The notes below the pieces were generated by a model. The model was not told the DNA's origin. It saw nothing but the letters and a program-made list of their open reading frames with translations, and made no database searches. Below are positions 1-8,415 of a DNA stretch of 14,868 nucleotides, one piece after another; positions within the stretch are counted from its first letter, which is position 1; every line of letters begins with the position of its first letter. The translations under genes and the position numbers were made by a program. Where the stretch lies: the NCBI GenBank assembly GCA_913062655.1, contig CAJXXO010000031.1:1-14868 (forward strand), read 5' to 3'. The DNA comes from an uncultured Bacteroidota bacterium. GTDB lineage: Bacteria; Bacteroidota; Bacteroidia; Chitinophagales; S012-47.

Positions 1-2
1 AG

Positions 3-1187
3 TTTGTAGAAGAGGGTGATGAGAAGGTTGGGCCCAAGTTTTGGCCATTCTTCACGGTCGCACTTGGTGGTGATCAGGAAGGCAATGATAATTATCTGTT
101 GGCGAAAGTTAACAAGTGGGGGCGCTTGTTTGAAGGCAATCGTAACTACGTGGGCATGGACGAAAAGGTAGTTATCGGAGGCCAAAAGGCTGAAATGAAA
201 GAAGGTGAGGCACGTATTTTCTTACTTGGCATTTTTGATATGGCAACAAAAGAGTGGGAAAGCCAACAGGACATTGACATGGGGGCTGAAATTCTACCCG
301 GTCTATGGTCGTATCATAAAGATGAGGCAGGCAACGTCCACTGTCTGGTAGGGACTAAAGAAGCCTACTATGTGCTTCAAGTCGATAAAAGTGGCACCTT
401 AATGCATAAGGTTAAGCTGAGCATTCCTGTAATGGGTAACGGATTGGCAGATTATTTCACCTACAAGTCAGATGGATCGACATTGTATGTTGCTGCTTCA
501 CATTTTGCTACTAAGCAGCGTGGTGGTGATCCTGGAATAGGCATCAGCAAAATTGAAGATGGCAAAGAAGTGGCCTATATGAGTGCCAGCAATGAAGAAT
601 TAGAAAGCGCCATGCTACTGGCTAAACGAAGTAAGGCCAAATTCAAAAAGGAAAAGTACATCAAGGTTGATCGTCTGGACATAATCCCAGGTGGATATAT
701 GCTTTTCTTCTCTTCGGCCAATAGAGGAGCTGATAATGACAACTATGCCGCACAGTTTAATGCAGAAGGCCAGCTAGTAGCAAGTTATGCAGCCGATGGA
801 ATTGATGCGGCTATGGTAGGGAAAGGCGGTGATGGCTCAGGAGGACACCAAATGCCAATCATAGCACTGAAAGGCAATAAGCTGTACTGGTTGATGCGAT
901 CCATTCCGCAAGGTTGGCAACAGGGTATACACTTTGATACGGACTACCAAGATTTGGGGACTTATTCTGTTACGACCACAACTACGCTGCGCAATGATGA
1001 AACGTTTGCTCTGGGCAATCTGGTGGTTATCGATATGGATGCAAAAACAATAAGCAATCAGGTTGCACCTGAAGAAGCGCTCATTGGGGCTAATCCAATG
1101 CTCATATTGCCTAATGGAAATGTACTGTTCAATGCCGTAGACATGGAAAAGAGCAGATACAAGAATCTATTCGTAACGGTAGAGTGA
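3..1187 (+). CDS. Uncharacterised protein, 3' part (5' end outside the window)
   Basis: The reading frame is open from the left edge (first codons read FVEEGDEKVG) to a TGA at 1185-1187, giving at least 394 residues. The TTG at 99 is an internal codon, not a convincing start, because coding sequence continues in frame upstream of it. I do not recognise the family. The protein is acidic, rich in Gly/Asp/Asn, and has repeated short beta-strand patterns with phrases such as 'DIIPGGYMLFFSSAN', 'GNKLYWLMRSIPQG' and, near the end, 'LPNGNVLFNAV', which suggest a beta-propeller or other all-beta repeat fold. That fold is an inference. The N-terminus is missing, so a signal peptide cannot be judged. 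No C-terminal sorting domain is visible; the chain ends 'YKNLFVTVE'. It is followed after 63 bp by a same-strand gene for a secreted propeller, so co-transcription is possible. Confidence 0.8.
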   Translation, partial: FVEEGDEKVGPKFWPFFTVALGGDQEGNDNYLLAKVNKWGRLFEGNRNYVGMDEKVVIGGQKAEMKEGEARIFLLGIFDMATKEWESQQDIDMGAEILPGLWSYHKDEAGNVHCLVGTKEAYYVLQVDKSGTLMHKVKLSIPVMGNGLADYFTYKSDGSTLYVAASHFATKQRGGDPGIGISKIEDGKEVAYMSASNEELESAMLLAKRSKAKFKKEKYIKVDRLDIIPGGYMLFFSSANRGADNDNYAAQFNAEGQLVASYAADGIDAAMVGKGGDGSGGHQMPIIALKGNKLYWLMRSIPQGWQQGIHFDTDYQDLGTYSVTTTTTLRNDETFALGNLVVIDMDAKTISNQVAPEEALIGANPMLILPNGNVLFNAVDMEKSRYKNLFVTVE

Positions 1188-1250
1188 TTGATAGAGAGGT
1201 CAGTTCATTTGGGCCCCCTTTTCACCAATTTCAACTAGAATTCTATAGCT

Positions 1251-2522
1251 ATGAGAAAAATACTGTTCATCCTTTTGGGCGTAATTATGTTGCCTAATAT
1301 GAGCCAAGGCCAGACCTGGACGGCCATCTACGATTATCCTATCCAGGATCTGGTATGGGATCAACCGAGAGTGGCCGTTAGTGCCGATGATAAAATTGTC
1401 GTAGGCATAGAAACGATACGTATCAATCGTCCCCTTGAGTTGACTACTGATGGGGGCCAAAACTGGACTACATTGGATGCTGACTTTCAGTATAAATATG
1501 CTGGTTTTGATGGGGCGGGCAACCTGTATGCCGTTTCCATGAAAAAGAATTCCGGTGTATCCACCAATTATACGGATTCGTTGCACTACATGGCTGCCGG
1601 ACAAACCACCTTGCAGGCCATTGCCGATCTACCTAATAATGGCTTTAATCTGGCCCTGTACCACATCGATGGTGATGAAAACCTGTACACACTGTCTACC
1701 AATCTGAGTAGTAATTTGAAGAACCAATGGTTATTATACAAGAATGGTGTACCGGGTGCGGAGATCGAGACCCCTTTCAATGCGGGTTCATCTTCGCAAC
1801 GAAGCATGCTGAAGACATCTACCGGTCGATATGTGGTTTCTACCTTCAATGATGGGGTGAAGTGGTCAGATGACGGGCAAACCTGGAACGATAACCAGGA
1901 TAGTTATTTGGGTAACTCTACCTGGCTGCACCTGGTAGAAGCTGATAACGGTGACCTGTTCATGGGGGGTGCCGGATTTGCCCAATCCACAGATGGGGGC
2001 AACAATTGGTCTGGCGCCTCGCAGAGTATCAACCTGGTGGGTTTTGTAGAGAAGGCGGGTAACGGGATGCTATTTGCCATCTCGCCCTTTGGTGGAGCTT
2101 GGCAATCGAGTGACAATGGGGCTACCTGGGTAGAGATCACAGCGCTACCAGCCAGTGGTGCTGATATGTATGATTTTGCGGTGAGTGATAATTTTATGTA
2201 CATCGCTGCAAAAGATTCAACCCTCTATCGTGCCGCACTTCCAGCGGTTAGTGCCGTAGAGGAAGCTACCCGCCATACGGTTCGGGTTTACCCCAACCCA
2301 TCCAGCCATGCGGTGCATCTCACCCTGAAGCAAAGTCCATCCTCAAATTGGCAGGTGCAACTCATAGGTATCAACGGCCAATTGCTGCATCAAGCTAAGG
2401 TTGTTGGCCCCACCTACACCTTGGCAGACCGACTATTCCCGGATAGTGGTATGTACTTATTGTCGATACAAGATGGCGAAGGTCATACTATACAGCAAAC
2501 CAAAATCATGAAGCTGAAATAG
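1251..2522 (+). CDS. Secreted Asp-box (BNR/sortilin-like) propeller protein with T9SS C-terminal sorting domain
   Basis: The protein has 423 residues starting at ATG 1251, with no Shine-Dalgarno, as usual for Bacteroidota. Residues 1-20 (MRKILFILLG then VIMLPNMSQG) are a signal peptide. Four Asp-box motifs of the type S/T-x-D-x-G-x-x-W are visible at about 65-72 (TTDGGQNW), 206-212 (SDDGQTW), 246-253 (STDGGNNW) and 286-293 (SSDNGATW). These mark a beta-propeller of the BNR/sialidase/sortilin/YCF48-like class. Residues about 345-423 are a type A T9SS C-terminal domain: 'VRVYPNPSS' opens it, followed by 'INGQLL' and 'SGMYLLSI', ending in 'KIMKLK'. The protein should therefore cross the inner membrane by Sec and be exported or surface-anchored by the type IX system. 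The catalytic residues of a sialidase are not evident, so an enzymatic role is not supported. Its stop codon lies 2 bp from the stop of the converging kinase gene. Confidence 0.93.
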   Translation: MRKILFILLGVIMLPNMSQGQTWTAIYDYPIQDLVWDQPRVAVSADDKIVVGIETIRINRPLELTTDGGQNWTTLDADFQYKYAGFDGAGNLYAVSMKKNSGVSTNYTDSLHYMAAGQTTLQAIADLPNNGFNLALYHIDGDENLYTLSTNLSSNLKNQWLLYKNGVPGAEIETPFNAGSSSQRSMLKTSTGRYVVSTFNDGVKWSDDGQTWNDNQDSYLGNSTWLHLVEADNGDLFMGGAGFAQSTDGGNNWSGASQSINLVGFVEKAGNGMLFAISPFGGAWQSSDNGATWVEITALPASGADMYDFAVSDNFMYIAAKDSTLYRAALPAVSAVEEATRHTVRVYPNPSSHAVHLTLKQSPSSNWQVQLIGINGQLLHQAKVVGPTYTLADRLFPDSGMYLLSIQDGEGHTIQQTKIMKLK

Positions 2523-2527
2523 GCCTA
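2520..2527. repeat. 8-bp palindrome formed by two facing stop codons
   Basis: TAGGCCTA is a perfect palindrome. The left TAG is the stop of the plus-strand T9SS protein and the right CTA is the complement of the TAG stop of the minus-strand kinase. Only GC lies between them, so the convergent genes have no intergenic terminator space. I saw no hairpin followed by a T-tract close by on either strand. Confidence 0.9.
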
Positions 2528-5500
2528 GATTGGCAGTTGAATCTGAATGGTAACCCCATTCCCTGCGGAAGAGATGAGTTGGTAATCAGCGCCAATATCC
2601 CCCGCCCGTTGGCGCATATTGAATAGTCCGTAGTGATCATCGGCCTGTTGGACCTCGTCTGGCAGGCCGATGCCATTATCGGCAATGGCAAGGACCAGTC
2701 TGTTATCTGTTGCCGTAATGGAAATCCTGTAGGTGGTGGCCTTAGCATGCTTCAGCATATTCTGGGTGGCCTCTTGAATGATCCGTAGCAGGTTGAGGAC
2801 TGCTGTAGGGCCCAGTTTACCCGGCTGCTGGATATCCCGCTCCACGGACCAATTCATGTCTTCTCCGAGATAATGCCGTAAAAAGGCTTCTACTTTATCT
2901 GCAAATTCATTCAGCTCAAACTTATCCTTATTGATGGCCCAGATCGTATCGCGTAGTAGCTGCATCGTAGATTGGGTAAATCCACGTGTTTGCTCAATGC
3001 GTGTCTGGCTAGCATCTGCCGGCTTAGTATCTAGTTGTAACGACAGAAGATCGAGGTCGGTGATGATGCGAGTCAGGTGGGCGCCTACATTGTCGTGCAG
3101 GTCTTTCGATATACGCTCCCGCTCTTGCTGGATGTGCTGCTGGATCTGAAGCTGGCGGATGGTCCGCAAATATTTTCTTCTATTGATGGCATATACCAAG
3201 CCTCCCGTCAGCAGAAGCAACAACACGAGCAGGAGTACCCGAAAACCTACAGTCTGATAAAAAGGCGGGTGTACACTGATGGGGATCGATAAGCCTGCCT
3301 CATTCCACAGCCCATCGTCATTAGCCGCTTTGACTCGAAAGGTGTAGTTACCGGCTGGCAGACTAGAGTAGGAGGCATACCTTTCATTGGCAGATCGGTA
3401 TACCCATTCATCATCATAGCCTTCCAGCATGAATGCATATTGGTTTCTTGTAGCATTTTGATAGTTGAGTGCAGCAAACTGAAAAGTGATGGTTGCATCA
3501 CCGGGGTACAAGTCAAGTATAGGTGTACCGGCAGAAGACGATAATCGCTCACCAAGGGAACCGGAGACATAGTTGATCGACAAGTCGGTAAGGACTACAG
3601 GCGGAATGAACGCGTTGGACCGGTATTGATTTGGATCGATCATGCTGATGCCTTTAGGGTTACCAAATAATAGTGGCCCGTCAGGCAGTTGACCATGAGA
3701 CACCATGGAGAAATCGTGAAAGTTGAGCCCATTGCCTTGGTCTAAGTGGAAAAAAGTGTGATCGGCTGGCGAGTACACACTGATGCCATTATCGGTGCTC
3801 ATCCACAATCGTCCAAAATCGTCTGGATACACGCTCCAAACATTATTGTTGATCAAACCATCATTTTCTTGAATGGGGGAGAAGGATTGGTGGGTAAAGT
3901 CATATTTCAACAGCCCTCCACCGAAAGTGGCTATCCATGCTACCGTGTCGGTCAGGTAGATGTGCGTGAGTTGGCCATTAGGTAAGTTGGGATAGGTATC
4001 GCTACCAGGTATTAATAGTCGGCTGGATAGCGTAGCCGTATCTAATGCTACAATACCTCTACTTGAGCCCATCCAGAGCTCATCACCTACAAAGTCCATC
4101 TGAATGATATACTGAAGATTTGGATCGTCTGTCAGGTCTATTAATGTGCCTGTCGATATTTGGTACTGATAGAGACCGCTACCTGAGCCCAACCAAAGTT
4201 GGTCCGGATTGGCGCCCGGTAGAATGGATCGTAAGGTCTGTACGTTTTCAGGCACCGCTATGGCTTGCCAGGTATCCCTTTTCTTATTGTACCGCAGAAG
4301 CTGTCCTGTTAGGGTGCCGGCCCATATTGAGCTATCCCTGTGGTGGTAAAGACATTGAATGGAAGAGTAGGGAAGGTCTTCTTCACTATACCAGCGAGTT
4401 TGTGGGGCTTTGTTAGCGAATGGGACAAAATCCTCCACCCAAAGAATACCTTTTGTGGTCCCGATCAATAAGTCGTCTTGCGCGTAGCAAATAGCTTGTA
4501 CTTGCTCCTCTGGTAAAGTAAAGGGGAATTGCGTGTACTTATCAAAACGCTGTACCTGCGCCAATGCAGGCGTATAATAATTGATGCCTTGTCCGGTGCC
4601 TACCCAAATGCTGCCCTGATTATCAACCAATAGTTTGAGGCAAATTTGATGGCTGAGACTGTGCGGGTTGTCTGAATTATGGACCAGGTGGTCAACAATT
4701 TGTTCTTCTTCAGTGATGTAAATGCCTTGTACTGTAGCCCAAAGTGTGCGGCCGTCAGGCAGTACTGCGCGGTCTAGCATCATCGCTCGTGCGATCGACT
4801 GTAATGTTGGTACGGTAACCCATTCTGTATCATATCTTCTCCAAACGGCTTGTTGGGTTACTACGGTAAATCCTTCAGGGTGGTCATACACCTCTTGAAT
4901 GATGGCATTGAATGTATCTGCAAGTGCAAAGTGTCCATCAATAAATTGATACAGCAAGCCGTCAGTGTATCCCCAAAGGGTATCCTTTACATACGAAAGT
5001 CGCTTCACCGTACGCAGCGTATCAATGGGGTAGGTGGTTGTGGTATGTGTATGCGGGTCAATCCTGAAGAAACTACTAAGGGTAGAGGTCCAAATAAAAC
5101 CTGCTGAATCTTGTATTATGTCGTAACCAAACCAATTGGTTTCCGTCATTTGTCCCGGAACAGGCTGGTAGGTCCAAAAGGTGTCCATGGCGGGGTCCAG
5201 GCAGTTAAGGCCATTACGAGTATTGACCCAAATAAATCCCCGATCATCTTGAAGGAGAGCTTGAATATGATTGTTGCTTAGGGAAGCAGCATTGTCTGGT
5301 TCGTGCTTGTACACTTTAAATTGATACCCATCAAAGCGTGCCAGTCCATTTTGGGAGCCAATCCAGATGAACCCATCCTTGTCTTGTAGTAGTGCTTCAC
5401 CTGTATTTTCAGGTAGTCCGTCACTAGTGGTCAGATGCTGAAAGCGATAATCTACCTGTGCTTGTCCAGCGAGAACGGTAAGGTAGAGACCGACCAGTAG

Positions 5501-5533
5501 CAACCCTAATCTTATACCAACACTTGCCCGCAT
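2525..5533 (-). CDS. Two-component propeller sensor histidine kinase (Reg_prop, Y_Y_Y, HisKA_3, HATPase)
   Basis: The ATG at 5533 gives 1002 residues and puts a signal peptide (MRASVGIRLGLLLVG... to GQAQ) at the N-terminus; the longer frame upstream adds 23 residues overlapping the preceding gene and is not favoured. Residues about 27-650 hold many two-component-regulator propeller repeats of the type 'DGFIWIGSQNGLARFDG' and 'RGFIWVNTRNGLNCLD', forming a double propeller in the periplasm. A Y_Y_Y Ig-like domain follows (around 690-755, 'YDDEWVYRSANERYASYSSLPAGNY' region). A single membrane helix lies at about 764-784, then a linker helix. The H-box 'ISKDLHDNVGAHLT' carries the phospho-accepting His813. 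The ATPase domain shows an N-box (about 915-933), 'ADNGIGLPD' (about 950) and 'HYGLFNMRQRAG' (about 967). This is the NarX/DegS-type HisKA_3 class, which normally pairs with a separate NarL-type regulator. No receiver or DNA-binding domain is fused and no regulator is encoded nearby. It starts one base after the upstream stop (TGA-C-ATG), so translation is probably coupled. Confidence 0.95.
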   Translation of the reverse strand: MRASVGIRLGLLLVGLYLTVLAGQAQVDYRFQHLTTSDGLPENTGEALLQDKDGFIWIGSQNGLARFDGYQFKVYKHEPDNAASLSNNHIQALLQDDRGFIWVNTRNGLNCLDPAMDTFWTYQPVPGQMTETNWFGYDIIQDSAGFIWTSTLSSFFRIDPHTHTTTTYPIDTLRTVKRLSYVKDTLWGYTDGLLYQFIDGHFALADTFNAIIQEVYDHPEGFTVVTQQAVWRRYDTEWVTVPTLQSIARAMMLDRAVLPDGRTLWATVQGIYITEEEQIVDHLVHNSDNPHSLSHQICLKLLVDNQGSIWVGTGQGINYYTPALAQVQRFDKYTQFPFTLPEEQVQAICYAQDDLLIGTTKGILWVEDFVPFANKAPQTRWYSEEDLPYSSIQCLYHHRDSSIWAGTLTGQLLRYNKKRDTWQAIAVPENVQTLRSILPGANPDQLWLGSGSGLYQYQISTGTLIDLTDDPNLQYIIQMDFVGDELWMGSSRGIVALDTATLSSRLLIPGSDTYPNLPNGQLTHIYLTDTVAWIATFGGGLLKYDFTHQSFSPIQENDGLINNNVWSVYPDDFGRLWMSTDNGISVYSPADHTFFHLDQGNGLNFHDFSMVSHGQLPDGPLLFGNPKGISMIDPNQYRSNAFIPPVVLTDLSINYVSGSLGERLSSSAGTPILDLYPGDATITFQFAALNYQNATRNQYAFMLEGYDDEWVYRSANERYASYSSLPAGNYTFRVKAANDDGLWNEAGLSIPISVHPPFYQTVGFRVLLLVLLLLLTGGLVYAINRRKYLRTIRQLQIQQHIQQERERISKDLHDNVGAHLTRIITDLDLLSLQLDTKPADASQTRIEQTRGFTQSTMQLLRDTIWAINKDKFELNEFADKVEAFLRHYLGEDMNWSVERDIQQPGKLGPTAVLNLLRIIQEATQNMLKHAKATTYRISITATDNRLVLAIADNGIGLPDEVQQADDHYGLFNMRQRAGDIGADYQLISSAGNGVTIQIQLPI

Positions 5534-5534
5534 G

Positions 5535-5942
5535 TCAACGTAATTCCAGCGTATAGATATCAGAGGCATGCCGCGGTATACCGAGCTGCTCGAAGGCACC
5601 ACTTTCCGGTATTACCTCTCGGAAGTCGAATACGGTGCATGATTTGGGAAGGCCTTCAAAGACCAACAGCCCCGACCGTACTTTACCCGATTCTACGATC
5701 GACCAATCAGGGTAAATGGTCAGGTGCTCGATGTGCAAGAGCTTACTACGATGTTCACTGTGCTGATCGAAAAGGTAGGTGGTAGGCCAAATACGGTATT
5801 GCATAGGGCCATATGTCTTTAGGTGTACCAACACCATAGGTTGCGGGGCTACCTTTGCTTTCAGTTGTTCCACCCAGTTAGTATCTATTCTGGTTTTAGG
5901 GTGGATCGTTTCAGAAGAATCCATTCGGGGTTGAAGCACCAT
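5535..5942 (-). CDS. Uncharacterised 135-aa protein translationally coupled to the propeller kinase
   Basis: ATG at 5942; an in-frame alternative Met7 exists at 5924. I do not recognise a named family. The protein has no signal peptide or membrane helix, so it is probably cytoplasmic. It is a compact alpha/beta-looking chain with distinctive aromatic-rich stretches: 'YGPMQYRIWPTTYLFDQ' (about 44-60), 'HRSKLLHIEHLTIYPDW' (64-80), 'GLLVFEGLPKSCTVFDF' (91-107), 'REVIPESGAFE' (108-118) and 'GIPRHASDIYTLEL' (121-134). It does not look like a response regulator (no Asp/Lys receiver pattern) or an HTH protein. Its TGA stop is separated from the kinase ATG by one base, so the two genes form an operon and the products are likely made in proportion. 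A role in the kinase's signalling pathway is inferred from this arrangement only. Confidence 0.85.
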   Translation of the reverse strand: MVLQPRMDSSETIHPKTRIDTNWVEQLKAKVAPQPMVLVHLKTYGPMQYRIWPTTYLFDQHSEHRSKLLHIEHLTIYPDWSIVESGKVRSGLLVFEGLPKSCTVFDFREVIPESGAFEQLGIPRHASDIYTLELR

Positions 5943-6118
5943 GGTTTAAATATAATAATTGAATATAGAAGGTTTACTAATTGGTTAGTATCGCCTGCTG
6001 TTTGGTAATACTGTAATAAAAAGAGTTGAACGTTAAAGTCTCTAATTGCTTGGTGAGGGTCAAATAGATAGAACTCTGTAAACGATCCTCTGTTAACCAG
6101 ATTGACAGATCATTTTCT
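5943..6118. promoter_or_regulatory. Divergent intergenic region between kinase operon and CRTAC1-type gene
   Basis: This 176-bp AT-rich spacer must contain the promoters of both divergent units. I found no good TAnnTTTG element on either strand, so promoters are not placed. The only clear structure is the inverted repeat at 5975-5990 (listed separately). Confidence 0.5.
5975..5990. repeat. Inverted repeat, candidate operator upstream of the kinase operon
   Basis: TACTAA-TTGG-TTAGTA has perfect 6-bp arms around a 4-nt spacer. It sits about 33 bp upstream of the ATG of the 135-aa protein, where a regulator could control the kinase operon. There is no T-tract or GC-rich stem, so it is not a terminator. 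Binding by any protein is inference. Confidence 0.4.
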
Positions 6119-8404
6119 ATGAAAGCAATTAGTTGTATCGGTTGTATTGCTGTAATGTTACTATCTCTCTTATGGAGCTGTGACCAAAAAAAGGAAAAGG
6201 TAAAAGAGGATAGATTTTTACTGCATACCAGCCGCGTGGGGCACTACAAGATGGTTGCCTTGCTGGATAGTCTGGACAAGGAGGCAGATCCGAAGCTGAA
6301 TTACCACATGAACAAAGAGAGAGCGAGCTACTACCAGCAACAAGCAAAGAATGCGAGTGAGGTTGGTCAACACATTAATATGACTTTTCAATATGCACTG
6401 CAATTGATGTATGCTGCAGAAGTGGATCAAGCTATCCAGGTATTGGAAAGTCTGCTGCAGCAGTACAATATTAAAAAGGAGGTGGTCCCTGAAAATCTTA
6501 AGCCTTTGGTTGAGTATCTGGGTATTGCCTATTTAAGAAAAGGCGAATTGGATAACTGTGTGGTCAACCATGTCTCCACTTCCTGTATCGTTCCGCTGCA
6601 CTCTTCCGCTCATCATATTATTCCAACCGGATCGGAGAAAGCCAAATCGATCTTTACCTCACTTTTGCAACAGTATCCCAATGATGCCGCATTAAAATAT
6701 TGGCTCAATTTAGCCCACATGACATTAGGGGAATATCCTGGTGAAGTACCCAGGGCCTATCACATACCGCAGGACATTTTTGAGAAGGATGAATTTCCTT
6801 TTTTCATTAACCGAGCTACCGATTTACATATTGATGTAGACGGCATTGCCGGTGGGGTAGTCATGGATGATTTTAATAATGATGGCAGGTACGACCTGAT
6901 GGTCAGTTCCTATTATTATGGTGATCCAATTCAGCTATTCTTACAAACAGAGTCGGGTTTTAAAGAATCCAGTATAGAAGCGGGATTGACGGGAATTACC
7001 GGAGGATTGCATTTGATGCTCACAGATTACAATAATGATGGGCATTCGGATGTGTGGATTATGCGAGGGGGCTGGTTAGGCAATGGAGGTAAGTTGCCAA
7101 ATTCGCTTTTACAGAATAATGGCGATGGTACATTTAGTGATGTAACGCTGGAGACTCAACTACTTTCCTTCAATCCCTCACAATCTTCAGTGTGGGCTGA
7201 CTTCAATAACGATGGTTGGCTAGATGTATTTGTGGCCAATGAGTCGGGACAATTTGTTGATGCGAATGGCCAAGGTGGATTACGTACATCACCAGTTAGT
7301 AACCCATCCCAACTATTCCTTAATCAGCAGGATGGCACTTTTACGGAAGTTGGTGAAGCCTGGAATGCTGATATCGTTGGTTTTATTAAGGGTGTAGCTA
7401 TGGCAGACTATGATGGTGATGGTTGGGTAGACTTGTATCTTTCCAGGCTGGATGGGCCCAATTTGCTACTTCATAATGAAGAGGGTAAGTCTTTTGTAAA
7501 TGTTGCCAAAGAAGCCGGTGTAACAGCGCCATTGGCCTCTTTCCCGTGTGCATTTTGGGATATTAATAATGACGGTTGGGAGGACTTATTTGTGGGGGGG
7601 TATGATGTGAATACCCTGCATACCTCACCGGCTGGAATGATAGCTGAACATACTGGTGATGGAGAAGTGACTTCAACCCCTAAAGTATACCTCAATAATG
7701 GTAATGGTACATTCAATGAAATGTCGAAGCAAATTGGGCTACATAAAAGCCTGTACGCTATGGGGTTAAACTATGGGGACCTTGATAATGACGGCTGGTT
7801 AGACCTGTATGTAGGAACAGGGACTCCAAACTTAAATGCTATAACTCCGAATAGAATGTTCCTCAATAAAAAAGGGGCCTCATTCGAAGAGGTGTCCAAC
7901 GCTGGATTTGCCCATATTCAAAAAGGGCACGGTGTTAGCTTTGGAGACCTTGATAATGATGGTGATCAGGATATTTATGCGGTTATGGGCGGTGCCTACG
8001 AAGGTGACTATGCGCAAAATATACTGCTAGAGAACCCTGGCCAAGGCAACCATTGGCTTCGGCTGGAGTTGCAGGGCACTAAGAGTAATCGACCGGCTAT
8101 TGGCGCAAGGGTAAAAGTTACTGTGAAATCTGAAGAAGCCAATAATCGCTCAATCTGGCAAACCGTGAGCAATGGGGCTAGTTTTGGTTCTAATTCACTA
8201 CCACTAGAGATAGGTTTAGGTAAGGCTTCATCGATTGAAGTGATACAAGTATTTTGGCCTTCTGGCAAGGTGTCCAAATATGCAAAACCTATTGATATGG
8301 ACAATACCTACAGCATCAGTGAAGGCGATGACACACTAACAAAAGTTGAATTGCCTAAAATAAAGTGGCCCATACCACAAGGGCATGGGCCACATCAGCA
8401 TTGA
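6119..8404 (+). CDS. CRTAC1-type lipoprotein: TPR-like N-region, FG-GAP/VCBS propeller, ASPIC/UnbV domain
   Basis: The protein has 761 residues from ATG 6119. A lipoprotein signal ends in LLWSC, with the lipidated residue Cys21. Residues about 65-205 are helical and TPR-like, and include the segment 'NCVVNHVSTSCIVP...GS' (147-172) with Cys147/Cys156 that recurs in this family. Seven calcium-loop motifs of the FG-GAP/VCBS type follow: DFNNDGRYD (251), DYNNDGHSD (303), DFNNDGWLD (361), DYDGDGWVD (430), DINNDGWED (481), DLDNDGWLD (554) and DLDNDGDQD (610). They are consistent with a seven-bladed, calcium-binding propeller. The C-terminal ASPIC/UnbV domain spans about 645-735 ('NHWLRLELQG', 'IGARVKV', 'GLGKASSIEVIQVFWPSG'). 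The protein is anchored in the envelope, probably outer-membrane or surface exposed. The biochemical function of the family is not settled and no SusC/SusD partner is adjacent. The last 12 residues, 'WPIPQGHGPHQH', are encoded over a hairpin that serves the opposing gene. Confidence 0.93.
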   Translation: MKAISCIGCIAVMLLSLLWSCDQKKEKVKEDRFLLHTSRVGHYKMVALLDSLDKEADPKLNYHMNKERASYYQQQAKNASEVGQHINMTFQYALQLMYAAEVDQAIQVLESLLQQYNIKKEVVPENLKPLVEYLGIAYLRKGELDNCVVNHVSTSCIVPLHSSAHHIIPTGSEKAKSIFTSLLQQYPNDAALKYWLNLAHMTLGEYPGEVPRAYHIPQDIFEKDEFPFFINRATDLHIDVDGIAGGVVMDDFNNDGRYDLMVSSYYYGDPIQLFLQTESGFKESSIEAGLTGITGGLHLMLTDYNNDGHSDVWIMRGGWLGNGGKLPNSLLQNNGDGTFSDVTLETQLLSFNPSQSSVWADFNNDGWLDVFVANESGQFVDANGQGGLRTSPVSNPSQLFLNQQDGTFTEVGEAWNADIVGFIKGVAMADYDGDGWVDLYLSRLDGPNLLLHNEEGKSFVNVAKEAGVTAPLASFPCAFWDINNDGWEDLFVGGYDVNTLHTSPAGMIAEHTGDGEVTSTPKVYLNNGNGTFNEMSKQIGLHKSLYAMGLNYGDLDNDGWLDLYVGTGTPNLNAITPNRMFLNKKGASFEEVSNAGFAHIQKGHGVSFGDLDNDGDQDIYAVMGGAYEGDYAQNILLENPGQGNHWLRLELQGTKSNRPAIGARVKVTVKSEEANNRSIWQTVSNGASFGSNSLPLEIGLGKASSIEVIQVFWPSGKVSKYAKPIDMDNTYSISEGDDTLTKVELPKIKWPIPQGHGPHQH
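8357..8393 (-). terminator. Intrinsic terminator of the TolB-like gene, inside the opposing coding sequence
   Basis: Arms 8365-8373 (GTGGCCCAT) and 8385-8393 (ATGGGCCAC) form a perfect 9-bp stem with an 11-nt loop. Read on the minus strand the stem is followed directly by TTTATTTTA, the layout of a rho-independent terminator, 22 bp after the stop of the minus-strand gene. On the plus strand no T-tract follows, so it works in one direction. It lies wholly within the last 16 codons of the CRTAC1-type gene. Confidence 0.75.
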
Positions 8405-8415
8405 TCGTTTATCCT

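Noticed and set aside
1204..1211. TTCATTTG as -7 promoter element of the T9SS protein gene
   Set aside because: One mismatch to TAnnTTTG, and the nearest upstream TTG (1188-1190) is only 13 bp away instead of about 19.
6062..6071. TCTATTTG on the minus strand as a kinase-operon promoter
   Set aside because: One mismatch, no -33 TTG upstream, and about 120 bp from the first start codon, so unsupported.
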